A stretch of DNA of 64,000 nt from Massilia sp. HP4. GTDB lineage: Bacteria; Pseudomonadota; Gammaproteobacteria; Burkholderiales; Burkholderiaceae_D. Made by a program: the position numbers and the translations under genes. This document shows, in pieces, positions 56,699-64,000 of this stretch. Where the stretch lies: contig NZ_STGG01000052.1 in assembly GCF_005222695.1 (NCBI RefSeq), forward strand, positions 1-64,000, read 5' to 3'. The notes under the pieces are model-generated. The model searched no databases and was not told the origin of the DNA. It worked only from the letters and a program-made list of their open reading frames with translations. Each line of letters begins with the position of its first letter. Position 1 is the stretch's first letter.

Positions 56699-57598
56699 AT
56701 GCCCATGCATTCATTCCACCCATTACGCCGCCTCTTGCGCCGGCCGCGATGGGACCTCGCAGCGCTCGCGTGCATCCTGGGCGCGCTGGCGCCGGTTGCG
56801 CCGGCCCTGGCCCAGAGCGCCCTCGTCTCGCATGCCGAGCAGCCGTCGCGCCTGATCCGCAAGACTACCGTCTACCAGGCGCCGGCCGGCGTGCGCCTGC
56901 AGGCGGGCGATATCGTCGAGTCCAACGCCGGCCTGGTCCAGATCGAATGGGCCAATGGCGCCCGTTTCGCGCTCGGCCCGGCCAGCAGCGTGCTGGTCAA
57001 CGATGCCGGCGCGGCACCGTCGGCCAGCCTGCTGCGTGGATGGGGCAAGTTCGCCACCGGCGCCCCGGGGGCGGGACGGCTGGCGCTCGACGCCGGCCCG
57101 ATCAGCCTGGCGGCGGCCGGCGCCAACGGCATCCTGCGCCTGGCGGCCGACCAGACCGAGTTGTTCGTCGAGAGCGGCGCCGTCACGGTCGACGAAAACG
57201 GCCCGGGCGGCGCGCGCGCCATCGCGGTCGGGCGCGAACAGTATGCGGCGCGCCCGTCCACGCGGCCGTTCGCGGTCGCGCCGCGCGCGCCGCGCCTGTT
57301 CGTGCAGCAGCTGCCGCGCACCTTCCTCGATCCCTTGATCGGCGTCGCGGCGCGTGCGCGCACGGCCGCGCCGGCGCCCCAGCGCGAGATCGCCGCCGCC
57401 GATATCGCCGCCTGGAGCGACGCCGCCCCCGCACTGCGCCGGCGCCTGGTCGCGCAATTTTCGGCGCGCCTCGACGATGCCGTGTTCCGCAACGACATCG
57501 AAGACCTGCAGGGCGGGCTGCCGGAGTGGCGCGACGCGCTGCGCCGCCAGCGCGCCGCCACCACCCGCGCCAACCGGCCGCTCAACCACCTGTTCTGA
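56699..57598 (+). CDS. Exported FecR-domain-like protein
   Basis: A 299-residue protein with a basic N-terminus and a signal segment (LACILGALAPVAPALAQS). The body has the FecR-like beta pattern (LQAGDIVESNAGLVQIEWANGARFALGPASSVLVN region and RLALDAGPISLAAAGANGILRLAADQTELFVESGAVTVDE). Unlike sigma-factor regulators it has no cytosolic domain and no TonB receptor nearby. The C-terminal third is Ala/Arg-rich with AWSDAAPALRRRLVAQFSARLDDAVF. It is the first gene of the operon; the next ATG comes two bases after its stop. Confidence 0.75.
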   Translation: MPMHSFHPLRRLLRRPRWDLAALACILGALAPVAPALAQSALVSHAEQPSRLIRKTTVYQAPAGVRLQAGDIVESNAGLVQIEWANGARFALGPASSVLVNDAGAAPSASLLRGWGKFATGAPGAGRLALDAGPISLAAAGANGILRLAADQTELFVESGAVTVDENGPGGARAIAVGREQYAARPSTRPFAVAPRAPRLFVQQLPRTFLDPLIGVAARARTAAPAPQREIAAADIAAWSDAAPALRRRLVAQFSARLDDAVFRNDIEDLQGGLPEWRDALRRQRAATTRANRPLNHLF

Positions 57599-57600
57599 CC

Positions 57601-58482
57601 ATGAAGATCCGTTCGCTCGCCGCCAAGTTCAACCTGGTCTTCCTGGCCGTGTCCGTGTTCGGCTTCTGCGCCGCCGGTTTCGTCACCAACGCCATGCTGA
57701 CCGCGAATGCCCGCGAAGAGACGCTGCAGCATGCCCGCCTGCTGCTGCAGGCATCGGACGCCGCCGGGACCTATACCAGCGCCCACGTCACGCCGCTGCT
57801 CGAGAACCGCCTGAAATTCGAATTCCTGCCCGAGGCGGTGCCCGCCTTCGCCGCCATCGAACACCTCGACCAGCTGCTCAAGGCCTATCCCAACTACCGC
57901 TACAAGCAGGCCACGCTCAATCCCACCAATCCGCGCAACCGCGCCGACAAATTCGAAAAGCCACTGGTCGACAAGCTGCGCGCCGAGCCGAAGACCGCCG
58001 AGCTGGTGGGCGAGCACGTCGCCGCGGCCGGCCCGGCCCTGTACGTCGCGCGGCCGATCCGCATCCAGGACGCGGCCTGCCTGGCCTGCCACGGCAAGCC
58101 GCAGGACGCGCCCGCCACCATGCTCGACATCTATGGCAGCGAGCGCGGTTTCGGCTGGAAGCTGGGCGAGACCGTCGGCGCCCATGTGGTGTCGGTGCCG
58201 CTGGACGTGCCGCTGCAGCGCGCACGCACGCTGCTCAACACCTATCTGCTATCGCTGCTGGGAATCTTCGCCTTCCTGTTCGTTGCGCTCAACGCGATGG
58301 TGCACCTGTTCGTCACGCGCCGCATCGGCCAGCTGTCGCGGGTCGCCGACGACGTCAGCCTGGGCCGGTCGGACGCCGCCGCCATCGATACCCGCGGCGG
58401 AGACGAGCTGGCCGGCCTGGCGCGCTCCTTCGACCGCATGCGCACCAGCCTGAACAGCGCCATGAAGATGCTCGATGAGTGA
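57601..58482 (+). CDS. c-heme Tll0287-like (DUF3365) sensor with HAMP, no output domain
   Basis: A 293-residue membrane sensor. Helix 1 spans about residues 10-33. A periplasmic DUF3365/Tll0287-like domain follows, with FLPEAVPAFAAIEHLDQL and KYRYKQATLNPTNPRN region and the heme motif CLACH (Cys160, Cys163, His164) in AACLACHGKPQDAP. Helix 2 (LLSLLGIFAFLFVALNAMVHLFV, about 212-237) leads to a HAMP domain (about 238-290) that ends the protein. No kinase, cyclase or methyl-accepting domain follows. Its stop overlaps the Ser/Thr kinase start by eight bases, so the kinase is the probable output partner. Heme could sense oxygen, NO or redox state. Confidence 0.88.
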   Translation: MKIRSLAAKFNLVFLAVSVFGFCAAGFVTNAMLTANAREETLQHARLLLQASDAAGTYTSAHVTPLLENRLKFEFLPEAVPAFAAIEHLDQLLKAYPNYRYKQATLNPTNPRNRADKFEKPLVDKLRAEPKTAELVGEHVAAAGPALYVARPIRIQDAACLACHGKPQDAPATMLDIYGSERGFGWKLGETVGAHVVSVPLDVPLQRARTLLNTYLLSLLGIFAFLFVALNAMVHLFVTRRIGQLSRVADDVSLGRSDAAAIDTRGGDELAGLARSFDRMRTSLNSAMKMLDE

Positions 58483-59860
58483 TCTGGCGGAACTGCCGCA
58501 GCAGATCGGCAAATACCGCCTCGACGCCATCCTCGGGCGTGGCGCGATGGGTGTGGTCTACCGTGCCTTCGATCCGCTGATCGAGCGCACGCTGGCGCTC
58601 AAGACCGTCCAGCACCGCCTGGGCGACCCGGAACAGACGCAGGAGCTGCTGCGGCGCTTTCGCACCGAGGCCCAGGCGGCCGGGCGGCTGATGCATCCCA
58701 ATATCGTGGCGGTGCACGAGTACGGCGAGGCGAGCGACCTGGCCTATATCGCGATGGAGTTCGTCGACGGCCGGCCGCTGTCGGAGCTGGTTGGCCAGGA
58801 GCCCTGCCCGCTGCCGCAGGTGCTGGCGTGGATGCGCGACCTGCTGGCGGCGCTCGCCTACTCGCATGCGCACGGCGTGGTCCACCGCGACATCAAGCCT
58901 GCCAACCTGCTGGTCACGCGCGACGGTCGCATCAAGGTCGGCGACTTCGGCATCGCCCGCATCGAGTCCTCGACCCTGACCCAGACCGGCGCCATGCTCG
59001 GCACGCCCAGCTATATGTCGCCCGAGCAGTTCCGCGGCGAAGCCATCGACAGCCGCAGCGACCTGTTCTCGGCCGGCGTGGTGCTATACCAGCTGCTGAC
59101 CGGCCAGCGTCCGTTTTCGGGCACCACTGCGGCCGTGATGCAGCAGGTGCTGACCCACACGCCCCCGCCGCCCTCGCGCCTCAATCCCCTGCTGCCCGGC
59201 GCGCTCGATGCCGTGGTCCTGGGCGCGCTGGCCAAGGCGCCCGAGGCGCGCTTCGCCGGCGCCGCCGAATTCCTGCAGGCGCTCGATGCGGCCGTGGCCG
59301 CAGCCGGCCCTGGCGACGACAGCGACGCCACCGTGCTGCTGCCCCCGCCGCCGATGGCGCTCGCCGCCAGTGCCGAGCCGTCCCGGAGTGGCCTCACGGC
59401 CGACCTCACGGCGTGGAAGCTGGCCGCGTTGCCGCAGCTCGAAGCCCTGCTGACGGCGCAGATCGGTCCCGTCGCCCGGCTGCTGCTGCGCCGGATCGCG
59501 GCGGCCGCGCCGGACTTCGCCGCCCTGCGCGAACAGTTGCTGGAACAGATACCCTCGCCCACCGCGCGCGCCGAATTCGACGCCAGCCTGGCCGCGCTCG
59601 AAGAGGCGCTGGCGCCGCAGCCGGCAGGGCCTGGACCCACGGCCCCGGCGCCGCGCGCGCCCGATGCCGCCTTCGGCGCGGCGCTGGCGCGGTTGCTGGC
59701 GGTGGAGATCGGGCCAATCGCGGCGATTGTCGTCAGGCGCGCGCTGCCCCGAGCCGGCGAACGCGACGCCCTGCTCGCACTGGTGGCCGAGCAGATCGAG
59801 GCGCCGGCCGGGCGCGCGCGCTTTCTCGAACAGGCGCGCCGGCTGGACCCCGATGCCTGA
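58475..59860 (+). CDS. Serine/threonine protein kinase with tandem C-terminal repeat
   Basis: A 461-residue Hanks-type kinase, cytosolic, with no membrane segment. The kinase domain (14-280) has LGRGAMGVVYRA, Lys43 in LALKTV, HRDIKPANLL (137-146, Asp139), DFG (157-159) and GTPSYMSPEQF, so it should be active. After a Pro-rich linker come two related ~65-residue helical units: LEALLTAQIGPVARLLLRRIAAAAPDFAALREQLLEQI and ALARLLAVEIGPIAAIVVRRALPRAGERDALLALVAEQI (shared IGP-A-RR pattern). Kinases of this kind regulate T6SS (PpkA). Its stop abuts the tagF stop tail-to-tail (TGATCA). Confidence 0.9.
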   Translation: MSDLAELPQQIGKYRLDAILGRGAMGVVYRAFDPLIERTLALKTVQHRLGDPEQTQELLRRFRTEAQAAGRLMHPNIVAVHEYGEASDLAYIAMEFVDGRPLSELVGQEPCPLPQVLAWMRDLLAALAYSHAHGVVHRDIKPANLLVTRDGRIKVGDFGIARIESSTLTQTGAMLGTPSYMSPEQFRGEAIDSRSDLFSAGVVLYQLLTGQRPFSGTTAAVMQQVLTHTPPPPSRLNPLLPGALDAVVLGALAKAPEARFAGAAEFLQALDAAVAAAGPGDDSDATVLLPPPPMALAASAEPSRSGLTADLTAWKLAALPQLEALLTAQIGPVARLLLRRIAAAAPDFAALREQLLEQIPSPTARAEFDASLAALEEALAPQPAGPGPTAPAPRAPDAAFGAALARLLAVEIGPIAAIVVRRALPRAGERDALLALVAEQIEAPAGRARFLEQARRLDPDA

Positions 59861-60445
59861 TCAGCAATCCTCATGCGCCAGCATCTCGCCCAGCGTGCGC
59901 GCACACGGCAGGCCGGCGGACAACAGCAGCAGCGGCAAGGCGCCGGGCTCGCCCTCGGTCCAGAACACCGCCCTGCCTCGCATGCCAGCGGGGTCCGGCG
60001 GCCAGGCCGCGGCCGGCCCATGCGGCGCTGGCCCCAGCCGCATCAAGGCCAGGTCGAGCCCGGCCAGCGGCAGGTCGCCGCACATCGCGCACACGGCCAG
60101 GTCGGCGACTCGGTCGAACCAGGCCTGGTTCGACGTCGCCGGCGGCGCGCAGGCCGCGGCCAGCGTCAGCGGAAAATAACGCCCGACCCGGTCGACGCTC
60201 GGCAGCAGCACACCGGCCATCGCGGCCCGTCCGCAGACGCCAGGGGCCAGGGCGAAGCGCCATACCGGCGCCTGCAGGTAGCGCCCAAGCCAGGCCTTCC
60301 CGTGACGCGCGCGGCCATCCAGCATCCCCGCCTGCAGCCAGGCATCCCAGCCCTGGACGAAATCTGGCGACAGCCGGCGCGCAACGAAATCGCCCTGGCT
60401 GGCCAGCTTGCCGAACACGCCCGGCACGCCGGCCGTATCGCTCAC
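59861..60445 (-). CDS. tagF: Type VI secretion-associated protein TagF (ImpM)
   Basis: A 194-residue cytosolic protein with the TagF hallmarks: PGVFGKLASQGDFVARRLSPDFVQGWDAWLQ near the start and YFPLTLAAA in the core. TagF represses T6SS post-translationally and is countered by threonine-phosphorylation pathways in some bacteria. The start GTG 60445 overlaps the tssM stop by four bases (GTGA), consistent with coupled translation; a TTG five codons upstream is less likely. It faces the kinase gene across zero intergenic bases. Confidence 0.93.
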   Translation of the reverse strand: MSDTAGVPGVFGKLASQGDFVARRLSPDFVQGWDAWLQAGMLDGRARHGKAWLGRYLQAPVWRFALAPGVCGRAAMAGVLLPSVDRVGRYFPLTLAAACAPPATSNQAWFDRVADLAVCAMCGDLPLAGLDLALMRLGPAPHGPAAAWPPDPAGMRGRAVFWTEGEPGALPLLLLSAGLPCARTLGEMLAHEDC

Positions 60446-63400
60446 AGCGCGGCCGGGCAAGCGAAGCCCGTGACGTCGCGCCGGAATGGATTGATCACAC
60501 TGCCCGCGGTCAGCTCATAGACGGCATTGCGGCCGTCCAGGCTGAAGGCCAGGCGATAACGCTCGGCCTGCAGCGGCTCGAGCGCGCCGCGGTCGACCAT
60601 GCGTAGCCAGGCCCACGCGCCTTCGCTGCGCAGTTCCGCGCGCAGGCCCGGCGCCGCCAGCCGCACCAGGCCGTTGCCCTTGCCGCTGGGGAGGCGCAAG
60701 GGGACCGGCGCGGCCTGGCCGGCGCCGGCCAGCACTTCCTGGCCGTCGATCTCGAGCCTGAGCCCGGCCAGGCCGGCATCGACCACCAGCGGGCGCAGCG
60801 CAAAGCGCAGGGTGGGCTGGCGCGCGCCGCCGGCGAAGAACATATCGCGCACCAGCGCCCCGCGCTGGAAGGCGTCGAGCGCGGCCTGCGACATGCCGGC
60901 CGGGGCGGCCGCTCCGTTCGACGTGCGCCAGCGCCAGCGCGCGCCGCCCATGTCGACGAAGGCCGCCAGGTTGCGCGTGAAGAAGTCGTCCATCAGGCCG
61001 CCGGGCGCGAAGAATTTGCCGAAGTCGTCGGCGGTGGCGTCGCGTGCGCTGGCGCGCGCCAGGGGATAGCGGCCGGCGATGGCGTCGCGGCAGAACTGGG
61101 CCGGGCCGGCGTTCCACAGCGCGTTCAGGCGCTGGCGCTCGCCGCCCTGGGCCAGGCTGGCGCCGGCGTCGTGGAGGCCCTGGAACATGGCCGGCAGCGG
61201 CGCGGCCTGCCCCTCCCCGGCGCGCTTGAGGCGCACCAGCGCATCCTGCGTCGGCGCCGGCGTGCCGCTGCGGCGCGCGCTGTCGGCGGCGTCGAAGTAC
61301 AGCGCGGCATCCCGGACCAGGGCCAGCATCTGCTCGAGCTGGGTGGGCGCCGGGCCCGTGACGAGCCGGTGCAGCGCGGCGAAATGGCTGTCGACCGGGT
61401 GTTGCTGCGGCTGCGCCGGCGCCGGCTGCCCGGCGCCGAACAGCGCTTCCAGCTGGCGCCGCGCCTTGCCGAGCCTTTCGCCGACCTGCTTGCCCGCGCC
61501 GGGCAGCGGCGCGCCGGCGTCGACGTCGGCCAGCGTCGTCTCGCGCGCGGCCCCGGCCAGCAGGACGCGCAGCGCCGAATCAGGGCCGCCCAGGGCGTTG
61601 CCCACCCGCGCGGCCTGGTCCAGGTTGCCCATCGGCGCCAGCCGCAGGTCGCCCAGGAAGCCGTCCCACGCGCGGATATAGTCGGCGAAATACAGCTGCA
61701 GCACCGCCTCGCGCGCCTGCGCCACGTCCAGCACGTCGCCCTGTTCCTGGCCCGCCAGCACCCAGTCGTCGCGCGCGATATCGGCCGCCGCCAGCCAGCT
61801 CGATTGGGCGAAGCGGCGGTAGCCGGCCACGCTGTACAGGCCGTCCACGCCGCGCGACAGCGGTTCGCCGCTGGCGCGCGCCAGCATGCCCGAGGCGTCG
61901 CGTCCGAGCGCGCGGCTGACGCTGAATTCGGGCAGCGCTTCCTGCGTGGCCTGGCGCTTGGCCAGGCCATGGATGCGTTCGGACAGCGACATCCCGGCCA
62001 GCGCCTGGCGCGCCTGCACCACCAGCGCAGCATCGAGCTGCACCGCCTCGGGCGCGTCGTCTTCTTCGAGCAGCGCCGCGAGGTGCGCCGCGAGTTGCGC
62101 ACGCTCGGCCGCACCGGCCCGCGCCAGGTTGCGCTGCCAGGCCAACTCCACCCATGCCCGTACCGCGGCCGGGTCGAGATGCTGGCGCTGGCCCAGCATC
62201 AGGTAGACGCGCAGCGTTTCATACAGCAGGTCCTGGCCGTTGGCGTCGCCGCGGCGCAGCACGTCCTCCATGCGCGCCACGATGCGCGTCTCGAGGGTGC
62301 TGCGCAGCAGGCGCCGGTAGGCGGCAACCGCGCCATCGCCAAGCTTTTCGCCCTGGTACAGGCCCATGCGCTCGAGCAGCGCCACGTCGCGCTCGCGCAT
62401 GGCATAGCCGGCCGGCAGCGCGCGCGCCGCCTCGAGTAGCGGCAGCACGCCCAGTTCGTCGCCGTCGACCGGCGCCGCCGCGGCCTGGCGCGCCAGCGCG
62501 GCGAGCGCCGCATCCGACTCCTCGACCAGGCGCGCGTTGCGCAGGTAGCTGACGCTCAGCGCGGCCGCCAGCAGCAGCGCCAGCACGGCGCCGCCGGCCA
62601 GCGTGCCCCATGCCGCCAGGCGGCGCCGCCGTTCGGCGCGCGGATTCAGGCCGGCCAGCCCCGCTTCGCGGAAGATCACATCGCGCATCAGGCGCGTCAG
62701 GAAATAGCTGCGGCCCGCCTCCGGGCCGGGAGGCAGCGCGCGGCCCCCCAGGCCGAACGAGGCCGCCAGCGCCGACATCACCCGGTCGATCGGGCTGCCC
62801 TCTTGCGTGCCGCTGGTGAAGTAGACGCCGCGCAGCAGCGCCGGCTGCTCGAAGCGGTTGGCCGAGAACACGGCCTGCAGGAAGTGCGACAGCGATTCTT
62901 CGAGCGCCGCGAACTGGCGCGGAAAGCCCATGACCAGGGCGCGCCGTCCCAGATCGCGCTCCTGCTGCATGCGCTCCAGCACACGCGCCTGGAGCTGGCC
63001 TTCCAGCGCCCCGAACTGCGCCGGGAACGCTGCCAGCGCCCGGGCCGGGGCAGCGCTGTCGGCCAGCGTGAAGGTCATGCCCCAGACCTGCGCCCTTTCT
63101 TCGCGTCCGAAGGGCTCGAAGAACTCACTGAAGCCGGCCAGCAGGTCGCTCTTGGTCACCACCACGTAGACCGGGAAGGCCAGCCCCAGGCGTTCCTGCA
63201 GCTCCTGGATGCGGGCGCGCACCGCGCGCGCCTGGGCGTCGCGCGCGGCCCGGTCCTGCAGCAGCAGGTCGGCCACGCTGAGCGCCAGGATCACCCCGTT
63301 GACCGGGCGTTGCGGCCGGTATTTTTTCAGCAGCTCCAGAAAGCCGCCCCAGGCCGCGCGGTCGACCTCGAGCTGGCTGTCCTGGGTCGTGTAGCGTCCG

Positions 63401-63960
63401 GCGGTATCGAGCAGCACCGCCTCGTCGCTGAACCACCAGTCGCAATGGCGGGTGCCGCCGACGCCGCCGATGGCCTCGGGTCCGAGGGTGTCGGCGAGCG
63501 GGAATTCGAGTCCGGAGCGGGTCAGGGCCGTGGTCTTGCCGCTGCCCGGCGCGCCCACGAACATATACCAGGGCAGCTCGTACAGGTAGCGGCCGCGCAT
63601 GCGCCAGCCGGGATTCGCGGTGCGCAGCACGGCCAGCGCGGCACGCATGCGCTGGCCCAGCGCGGCCACCTCGGTGGCGGCCGGGTCGGCGGGAGACTGT
63701 TCTTGCGCCGGCGGCGCCATACCATCCATCAGGCCGCGATGGCGGCGCCGCGCCAGCCACAGGCGCGCCGCAAACCAGGCCGCCGCCAGCGCCAGCACCA
63801 GTGCGATCAGCATCCAGCGCGCACCGGATGACGCCAGCGGCGCCCCGGCGCCGGTGTCCAGCAGCGGCGCCCAGAACCAGATCAGGATGGCCAGCAAGGC
63901 CAGTGCGACGAGTATCGGTATCAACGGCTTGCGCAGCCAGCGGGGAAGAAAACGGTTCAT
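60442..63960 (-). CDS. tssM: Type VI secretion system membrane subunit TssM (IcmF)
   Basis: A 1172-residue inner-membrane component of the T6SS trans-envelope complex. Helices lie at about 13-31, 49-68 and 440-465. The cytosolic loop has Walker A GAPGSGKTT (136-144), CDWWFSDEAVLLDTAGRY (Walker B-like), and VYVVVTKSDLLAGFSEFF. The long periplasmic IcmF region and the C-terminal beta domain (ALRPLVVDAGLAGLRLEIDGQE; NPFRRDVTGFACP) that binds TssJ follow. It overlaps tagF by four bases and begins 11 bp after the tail of an upstream gene (tssL-like). The P-loop is intact, so ATP binding is possible. Confidence 0.97.
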   Translation of the reverse strand: MNRFLPRWLRKPLIPILVALALLAILIWFWAPLLDTGAGAPLASSGARWMLIALVLALAAAWFAARLWLARRRHRGLMDGMAPPAQEQSPADPAATEVAALGQRMRAALAVLRTANPGWRMRGRYLYELPWYMFVGAPGSGKTTALTRSGLEFPLADTLGPEAIGGVGGTRHCDWWFSDEAVLLDTAGRYTTQDSQLEVDRAAWGGFLELLKKYRPQRPVNGVILALSVADLLLQDRAARDAQARAVRARIQELQERLGLAFPVYVVVTKSDLLAGFSEFFEPFGREERAQVWGMTFTLADSAAPARALAAFPAQFGALEGQLQARVLERMQQERDLGRRALVMGFPRQFAALEESLSHFLQAVFSANRFEQPALLRGVYFTSGTQEGSPIDRVMSALAASFGLGGRALPPGPEAGRSYFLTRLMRDVIFREAGLAGLNPRAERRRRLAAWGTLAGGAVLALLLAAALSVSYLRNARLVEESDAALAALARQAAAAPVDGDELGVLPLLEAARALPAGYAMRERDVALLERMGLYQGEKLGDGAVAAYRRLLRSTLETRIVARMEDVLRRGDANGQDLLYETLRVYLMLGQRQHLDPAAVRAWVELAWQRNLARAGAAERAQLAAHLAALLEEDDAPEAVQLDAALVVQARQALAGMSLSERIHGLAKRQATQEALPEFSVSRALGRDASGMLARASGEPLSRGVDGLYSVAGYRRFAQSSWLAAADIARDDWVLAGQEQGDVLDVAQAREAVLQLYFADYIRAWDGFLGDLRLAPMGNLDQAARVGNALGGPDSALRVLLAGAARETTLADVDAGAPLPGAGKQVGERLGKARRQLEALFGAGQPAPAQPQQHPVDSHFAALHRLVTGPAPTQLEQMLALVRDAALYFDAADSARRSGTPAPTQDALVRLKRAGEGQAAPLPAMFQGLHDAGASLAQGGERQRLNALWNAGPAQFCRDAIAGRYPLARASARDATADDFGKFFAPGGLMDDFFTRNLAAFVDMGGARWRWRTSNGAAAPAGMSQAALDAFQRGALVRDMFFAGGARQPTLRFALRPLVVDAGLAGLRLEIDGQEVLAGAGQAAPVPLRLPSGKGNGLVRLAAPGLRAELRSEGAWAWLRMVDRGALEPLQAERYRLAFSLDGRNAVYELTAGSVINPFRRDVTGFACPAAL

Positions 63961-63971
63961 GGATGTCTCGT

Positions 63972-64000
63972 TCAGGATACGCGCCGCTCAACCCGGCGCG
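63972..64000 (-). CDS. tssL: C-terminal tail of an upstream gene, probably TssL with OmpA-like domain
   Basis: Only the last eight codons are in the window: RRVERRVS then stop. The RRVE string matches the NRRVE motif near the end of OmpA-like peptidoglycan-binding domains found in extended TssL/TagL proteins, and tssL normally precedes tssM. A second possible stop at 63988 in another frame cannot be excluded. The rest lies beyond the window edge. Confidence 0.45.

Overview
The window looks like a chromosomal segment of a betaproteobacterium of the Oxalobacteraceae, most like Massilia or a close relative. This is inference from the very high GC content with strong third-position bias (which produces long shadow reading frames on both strands), a PEP-CTERM protein, YXWGXW-type and TorF-type small envelope proteins, the protein families present and the overall gene style. 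I ran no database search. There is no prophage, insertion sequence, integrase or CRISPR array. Most of the window is ordinary core and accessory genome, with two decayed genes: a chemotaxis-receptor stub at 1-298 and a frameshifted transporter at 28165-28720.

Layout. 0.3-6.4 kb: an acetyltransferase, a hybrid sensor kinase, a secreted M28 peptidase, an exported ABM-fold protein and a HigBA toxin-antitoxin pair. 6.4-15.4 kb: a complete Kdp potassium system on the minus strand. Its order is TorF-type porin, 30-aa peptide, kdpF, kdpA, kdpB, kdpC, kdpD, kdpE. A KdpE-like operator and a large leader hairpin that covers the porin ribosome-binding site precede it. 15.4-19.2 kb: LPS heptose genes (hldD, waaF) and an ABC-F ATPase. 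19.3-23.6 kb: a metal-uptake cassette (DUF2946 protein, TonB-dependent receptor, PepSY membrane protein). 23.6-30.4 kb: a fatty-acid desaturase, a TerD-VWA protein, a TerC-CBS-CorC membrane protein, an orphan membrane protein, the transporter pseudogene, a sterol-desaturase-family hydroxylase and a PEP-CTERM protein. 30.9-42.4 kb: a response-regulator diguanylate cyclase, tRNA-Ser, acs, a YqhA-type protein, class I fumarase, murI, tRNA-His, a tight three-gene operon (methyltransferase, PhyH-type dioxygenase, pentapeptide-repeat protein) and a membrane diguanylate cyclase. 42.4-46.7 kb: small envelope proteins, a full chemotaxis receptor and dusA. 46.8-50.7 kb: an iron-regulated cluster (heme/transferrin-type TonB receptor, EF-hand protein, DUF4198 protein) behind a near-perfect Fur box. 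50.8-54.3 kb: an isochorismatase-family hydrolase divergent from a LysR regulator, and a GMC oxidoreductase. 54.5-64 kb: a secreted HEATH metalloprotein, an HTH-GAF regulator, and the edge of a type VI secretion locus (tagF, tssM, end of tssL). Facing it is an operon encoding a FecR-like secreted protein, a c-heme HAMP sensor and a Ser/Thr kinase.

The most interesting leads are four. (1) The FecR / c-heme-HAMP / Ser-Thr kinase operon abuts tagF-tssM and may be a redox or gas input to type VI secretion. (2) The methyltransferase-PhyH-pentapeptide operon is tightly coupled and of unknown product. (3) A porin heads the Kdp operon with both an operator and a Shine-Dalgarno-masking hairpin. (4) HigBA appears to be read from a promoter that gives a nearly leaderless toxin mRNA. 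All four are inferences from sequence layout.
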